Shown here: positions 60,589 to 64,000 of the stretch, in pieces
How the letters are laid out: each line of letters starts with the position of its first letter
How positions within the stretch are numbered: the stretch's first letter is position 1
Source: Salinirubellus salinus
Lineage (GTDB): Archaea; Halobacteriota; Halobacteria; Halobacteriales; Haloarculaceae
DNA: 64,000 nucleotides
Direction: 5' to 3'
Assembly (NCBI RefSeq): GCF_025231485.1
Contig: NZ_CP104003.1
Coordinates: 3,797,960 to 3,861,959 of the forward strand
Notes under the pieces: model-generated
The model's input: only the letters and a program-made list of their open reading frames with translations
Told to the model about the DNA's origin: nothing
Database searches by the model: none
Translations under genes and position numbers: made by a program

Positions 60589-63147
60589 CTACTCCGCTTC
60601 CCAGTCACCAGCCTGTTCTGCCTCGCTGCGGAGGTCGGCGGCGCTGACTTCATCCGACCACCCGTAGGTGCCGCTCCGCGTCTCCCTGACCGGCATCGGG
60701 TCGAGATTGAGGAACCAATCGAGCGTCGGCTCGTCGACACGGAACGTGTCGAGGTCGCCTGAGTTGAGGTAACTCACATCCTGTGGACCGAGGTGTACTG
60801 TCGTATGGCTCCCCAACCCGTACCGTCGCGTCCCGTAACCCTCCAGCGCCACGTCGAACTCGCCGTCCTCACGCGGCGTCACCCGTGCGACGAGCGGCGT
60901 CCCGCCCCCGTGCTGGACCAGCGAGAGCGACCCGTTCCCGAACGTCATGTAGAGCTGGCCGCTCAGCGGGTACTGCTCCTCGATCCACTCGACGGCAACC
61001 TCGAACGGGAACCCGCCGTTGAGCAGGCGGGCCATCTCCCGGCCGATCTCCGTCGCGGCCGTGTTGAACACCTCCGTCCGGGTCCCGACGCCGGCGAGCG
61101 CGCCGGCCTCGACGAGGGCCTGTGCCGGGGCGTAGGAGGCACACGCGTTCAGGACGAACGCGTTGCACCCCACGTCGAGCGTGGCGATGTCCTCGGGCGA
61201 GAGGTGGCCGTCCGCACACTCCAGCCCCTCGGGCCGGACGTGGCCGATGTAGTGCAGGAAGTCGGTCTCCTCGGTCAGCAGGTCCCGCATCTCCGCGACC
61301 TCGAGCGACTCGTGGATGTCGATGTCGAACGCGAGGTGGTCGCGAGTCCCGTAGATGTCGGTGACGTCCTGTTCGGCGCGCATCTCGTCGTCGTTGCAGA
61401 CGACGACCACGCGGGTGCGTGGCCGGTCGCTGACGCTCCGGTCCAGGTAGGTCATGAAACTCCCGGCGCTGACCGTCCCGGCGTTCTCCGGGAGGCCCTC
61501 GCCCGCCCACGCCTGCGCGACGCTGTCGCTGTCGGGGAGGCGGATGCGGTCGGGAGCGGCCGTGTCGGTGTCGCCACCTCTGACTCCGCCGCGGACCCCG
61601 TCTCGAACCGACGCGTCGGCTCGCAGGAAGTCCTCGATGGCGTCTCGCTGTGTCGAATCGCCCGCCGGGACCGACCGTCTGACCCACCGGCGACCCCAGC
61701 CCTCGTCCTCGCCCTCCCAGTCCGCCACGTCGAACTCGCCGGGAGACTGCGTCTCGGGGTCGAAGACACGTATCTGTGCCAGTTCGTTCGCGAGGAACGG
61801 CAGGAGCGGGGCGTACTCGAAACTCGGCGGTACGTCGACCGTGAGCCGCCAGCGGGGCCACGCCGGCTCGGTCACCGCTGGCGGGATGGTCAGGTAGGCC
61901 CGCGTCCGGGCCGTGAACGAGGCCCCGTAGAGGAGGTTCCGGTCGAACCAGTCGGGGAGGGCCGACTCGATGCGCTCGTACTCGGCCAGCTGGTCCGGGT
62001 AGAACCCCGCCGACCCGGTCCGGACCAGACAGTCGAGCGTGAACAGGTGCCGGAGCAGGTCGTGGACGCGGTGCTGGAAGTCGACCGGGTCGTCCTGGCC
62101 CCCGAGCCGGACCGAGACCGGCGGTTCGTCCCCGACAGCCCGGATCCGGTCGAGGAGCACCCCGCTCGTCGGGTCCTGCTCTGGCGGCGGACACAGGGTG
62201 AGCGACGGGTCGTCCCCGGTTCGCTCCGGCACCACCTCGGCGTCGAGGTAGTACGCGAGCGACGTGACTGGGTACACCCACGTCGGCTCCGGCGGCACCC
62301 GGAGCCGCGCCCGACGGTCGCTCGACCGGGCCTGCGTGCGCCCGTCGACGGACGGCCGTCGCTCTGGCCGGACGCTCGCGCTCCCCGTGGTCCGGCCCTG
62401 CTCGCGCTCCGCGAGCACGTCCGCCAGTCGAGTGACCGGCTCGACCGGGTCGTGGCCGTCGATGGTGCCCCCGTCGTCGGGGTCGGTGAACGTCAACAGG
62501 GCCGGCATCCCGCGGAGCGTCGGGAACGTCCGCTCCGGCGAGCGGGTCTTGAGCGCCTGCCCGAACCGGGAGATGCCCTGCAGGACGCTCTCGGCCGTCT
62601 GGTCGATGGCGAAGGTGCCGGCCGGCCGCTCGTGGAACGAGCGCACGCCGAGCCGCACCAGCGGCGGGTCGGCGGCCGTGTCCGTCTCGTCCGTCGCGGC
62701 CGGGTCGAACTGGACGACCGTCGCGCGGTCGTCGCTGAGGACACGGACGGGGGCGTCGGTCCGGAGGTAGACCTTGCAGCCGACGCTCGGGACCTCGAGC
62801 GAGTACTCGTCGTCGGGCGCGGGGAGTCCGGCCGACTCGCCCGCGGCGACCTTCCGGACGACGTCGCCGGAAGCGTCGCGGACGAACACCTGGACGAGTT
62901 TCGTCGTCTCCACGCGGAACGCGTGGAAGGCCGCGGCCGTCGTGACCGGGAAGTAGAACGCGTCGGTCGACGCCTCACGCAGCGCGACCGGCGCACCGGG
63001 CAGCAGGGTGAACACCGTCTCCTCGATGGGGTCGTAGACGCGGAGCCGGCGGCCCTCGTTGTCGGCGAAGATCTGTGGGCCGGTCTCCGGTGTCAGGCGC
63101 TCCTGCGCGAAGGCGGCCTCGGTCGGTGTGGGCTCTTCTCTGGACAC
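60589..63147 (-). CDS. CHAT-domain (caspase/gingipain-like) cysteine protease
   Basis: 852 residues from GTG 63147 (MSREEPTPTEAAFAQERL). The C-terminal third is a CHAT/clan CD protease: TDFLHYIGHVRPEG with His636, then FVLNACASYAPAQALVEAGA with Cys669, the expected His-Cys dyad, followed by GVGTRTEVFNTAATEIGREM and RLLNGGFPFEVAVEWIEEQY. About 600 residues upstream of this contain beta-rich and helical regions of no recognised family (VQGISRFGQALK-like helices, PTWVYPVTSLAYYLDAEVVP). They may be the sensor. CHAT proteases activate or cleave specific protein partners. Convergent with the small membrane peptide gene, which is a candidate substrate or effector (inference). Confidence 0.82.
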   Translation of the reverse strand: MSREEPTPTEAAFAQERLTPETGPQIFADNEGRRLRVYDPIEETVFTLLPGAPVALREASTDAFYFPVTTAAAFHAFRVETTKLVQVFVRDASGDVVRKVAAGESAGLPAPDDEYSLEVPSVGCKVYLRTDAPVRVLSDDRATVVQFDPAATDETDTAADPPLVRLGVRSFHERPAGTFAIDQTAESVLQGISRFGQALKTRSPERTFPTLRGMPALLTFTDPDDGGTIDGHDPVEPVTRLADVLAEREQGRTTGSASVRPERRPSVDGRTQARSSDRRARLRVPPEPTWVYPVTSLAYYLDAEVVPERTGDDPSLTLCPPPEQDPTSGVLLDRIRAVGDEPPVSVRLGGQDDPVDFQHRVHDLLRHLFTLDCLVRTGSAGFYPDQLAEYERIESALPDWFDRNLLYGASFTARTRAYLTIPPAVTEPAWPRWRLTVDVPPSFEYAPLLPFLANELAQIRVFDPETQSPGEFDVADWEGEDEGWGRRWVRRSVPAGDSTQRDAIEDFLRADASVRDGVRGGVRGGDTDTAAPDRIRLPDSDSVAQAWAGEGLPENAGTVSAGSFMTYLDRSVSDRPRTRVVVVCNDDEMRAEQDVTDIYGTRDHLAFDIDIHESLEVAEMRDLLTEETDFLHYIGHVRPEGLECADGHLSPEDIATLDVGCNAFVLNACASYAPAQALVEAGALAGVGTRTEVFNTAATEIGREMARLLNGGFPFEVAVEWIEEQYPLSGQLYMTFGNGSLSLVQHGGGTPLVARVTPREDGEFDVALEGYGTRRYGLGSHTTVHLGPQDVSYLNSGDLDTFRVDEPTLDWFLNLDPMPVRETRSGTYGWSDEVSAADLRSEAEQAGDWEAE

Positions 63148-63353
63148 GGGTCGGTGGGTGCTGGGTCGGTCTCGACGGCTCGGCGCTCAGGCCCACGAGT
63201 CTCGGAGGGCCCACCCCGCCTGCCGGTACAGGCGGCGTGAACGGTGCCCCACGTTCCCCCGTGGCGAGCGACCCGAGCCGCGTCGTTACCCGAGTCGTCG
63301 GGGCCCTACCCTAAAAGGTCTTCAGCCGGTTCGTGGTCCCACAGCGGTGGAAG

Positions 63354-63360
63354 GCTTATG
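63354..63360 (+). promoter_or_regulatory. TATA-like element of the lipoprotein gene
   Basis: GCTTATG centred near 63357 is 28 nt upstream of GTG 63385, so that GTG would be a leaderless start. An ATG in the same element (63358) is the alternative start. Confidence 0.4.
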
Positions 63361-63384
63361 TCTCTGGTCCGCCACGTCCCGCCC

Positions 63385-64000
63385 GTGTCCCCTACGCGAC
63401 GTGCCCTCCTCCGCACGGTAGCCACCGCGTCGAGCGCCGGATCTCTGGCCGCGCTGGCCGGGTGTCTCGGCGAGACGATACCCACGGGCGACGACGAGTC
63501 ACCCACGCCCACACCGACGCCCGACCCGGGTCAGGTCTCCGCTCGTGACGTCCGGTTCCTGCGCTGGCTCCCCGACCCCGCCGCGACGCCGCTCCGTGAC
63601 GGCTACGGCGTCCAAGTGTACGACACGCTGACCCTCCGCGCACGCCGTGACGACCTCCACCCGAACGCCTCCGACCGGCTCCAGTCCGAGGCGCGCTACG
63701 CCGGCCCGGACGAGCGCTACGTGGACTACGAGCGGGTCGACGCGACCGTGGAGGTCGGCTTCGACGCCGCCGTCGCCCTCGGGTCGTTCGACCCGGACGC
63801 GTTCCGCGAGCGGTGGACCGACGACCGGACCGAGAGTCGCACCGACCGCCCGAAGACGGCGACCCGCACCCCGACCGACCAACCCGAGTCCTACGGCGAG
63901 TTCACGCTGTTCGGGACCGACCGCGTCTTCGCCGTCTCCGAGGACGCCGTCGTGGAGGTCGAGCGTCACCGCGAGGGTGACGCCCTCACGTACGTCAAGG
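63385..64000 (+). CDS. Tat-exported lipoprotein, 3' end outside window
   Basis: Partial; about 205 codons from GTG 63385 (MSPTRRALLRTVATASSAGS), or 214 if ATG 63358 is used. A twin-arginine signal (TRRALLRTVA) is followed by the lipobox LAALAGC and a Thr-Pro linker (TPTPTPDPG), showing export folded and lipid anchoring through the Cys. The mature region visible (DVRFLRWLPDPAATPLRDGY, VYDTLTLRARRDDLHP) is not a family I recognise. Divergent from the CHAT protease gene, with 237 nt between starts. Confidence 0.75.
   Translation, partial: MSPTRRALLRTVATASSAGSLAALAGCLGETIPTGDDESPTPTPTPDPGQVSARDVRFLRWLPDPAATPLRDGYGVQVYDTLTLRARRDDLHPNASDRLQSEARYAGPDERYVDYERVDATVEVGFDAAVALGSFDPDAFRERWTDDRTESRTDRPKTATRTPTDQPESYGEFTLFGTDRVFAVSEDAVVEVERHREGDALTYVK

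Noticed and set aside
63216-63235. Hairpin CCGCCTG/CAGGCGG between the CHAT gene and the lipoprotein gene
   Set aside because: No poly-T run and both genes start here, so a terminator makes no sense. It could be chance in GC-rich DNA.
60793-63240. 815-codon plus-strand open frame opposite the CHAT gene
   Set aside because: Shadow of the CHAT frame. The CHAT strand shows clear catalytic motifs and acidic composition.

Overview
The window is high-GC archaeal DNA from a halophile (class Halobacteria). The proteins are acidic and rich in Asp, Glu, Thr and Val. TATA-like boxes lie 25-30 nt upstream of many starts, often with no room for a leader. Haloarchaeal signatures include a PGF-CTERM surface protein, pilins with an AVSPVVG N-terminus, an STT3-type oligosaccharyltransferase, and a Tat lipoprotein with an LAALAGC lipobox. 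I see no tRNA, rRNA, CRISPR array or intact insertion sequence.

Layout. (1) 1-18.4 kb and 38.3-39.6 kb: a surface-glycan locus. It holds an epimerase, two GT-C type multipass proteins, three GT4 glycosyltransferases, an AsnB-type amidotransferase, two sulfatase-fold proteins, two arylsulfotransferase-like beta-propellers, a FemAB/GNAT-like transferase, a membrane protein with a DHHA1-like domain, and an ATP-grasp ligase. Genes alternate strands in short units instead of forming one operon. (2) 18.5-24.0 kb: a third GT-C glycosyltransferase, then a three-gene set (beta-helix protein plus two proteins sharing a tail-fibre-like head), then a secreted PPC-domain protein. (3) 24.3-33.4 kb: a DUF1616 protein and the haloarchaeal MoxR / DUF58 / DUF4350 / DUF4129-like membrane-protein cluster. 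(4) 33.5-38.0 kb: a divergent STT3-like protein ending in a LamG-type domain, a small secreted protein and a YihY/BrkB membrane protein. (5) 39.85-42.35 kb: a tightly coupled operon of a PEP-hydrolase-family TIM barrel, a cupin and a Tm-1-like protein. (6) 42.5-48.9 kb: a six-gene overlapping type IV pilus-like operon (ATPase, membrane platform, four pilin-like proteins). (7) 49.1-59.0 kb: one giant PGF-CTERM surface protein of about 3,313 residues, divergent from a winged-helix regulator. (8) 60.3-63.1 kb: a 55-residue single-span membrane peptide gene convergent with a CHAT-domain cysteine protease gene, then a partial lipoprotein gene.

How it fits together. Most of the window builds or decorates the cell surface: glycan synthesis and modification, a pilus or adhesin machine, a giant anchored propeller/Ig protein and secreted proteins. 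Base composition appears to shift near 39.6-39.8 kb. Sample line 18781-18840 is 32/60 GC and sample line 40801-40860 is 45/60. This suggests a variable glycan island on the left joined to a more typical chromosome on the right.

The points I consider most worth a second look are the CHAT protease with its adjacent membrane peptide gene, a shared TTGAC-N4-GTCAA palindrome at two unrelated promoters, the STT3-LamG protein that lacks a WWDYG motif, and the split tail-fibre-like gene set.
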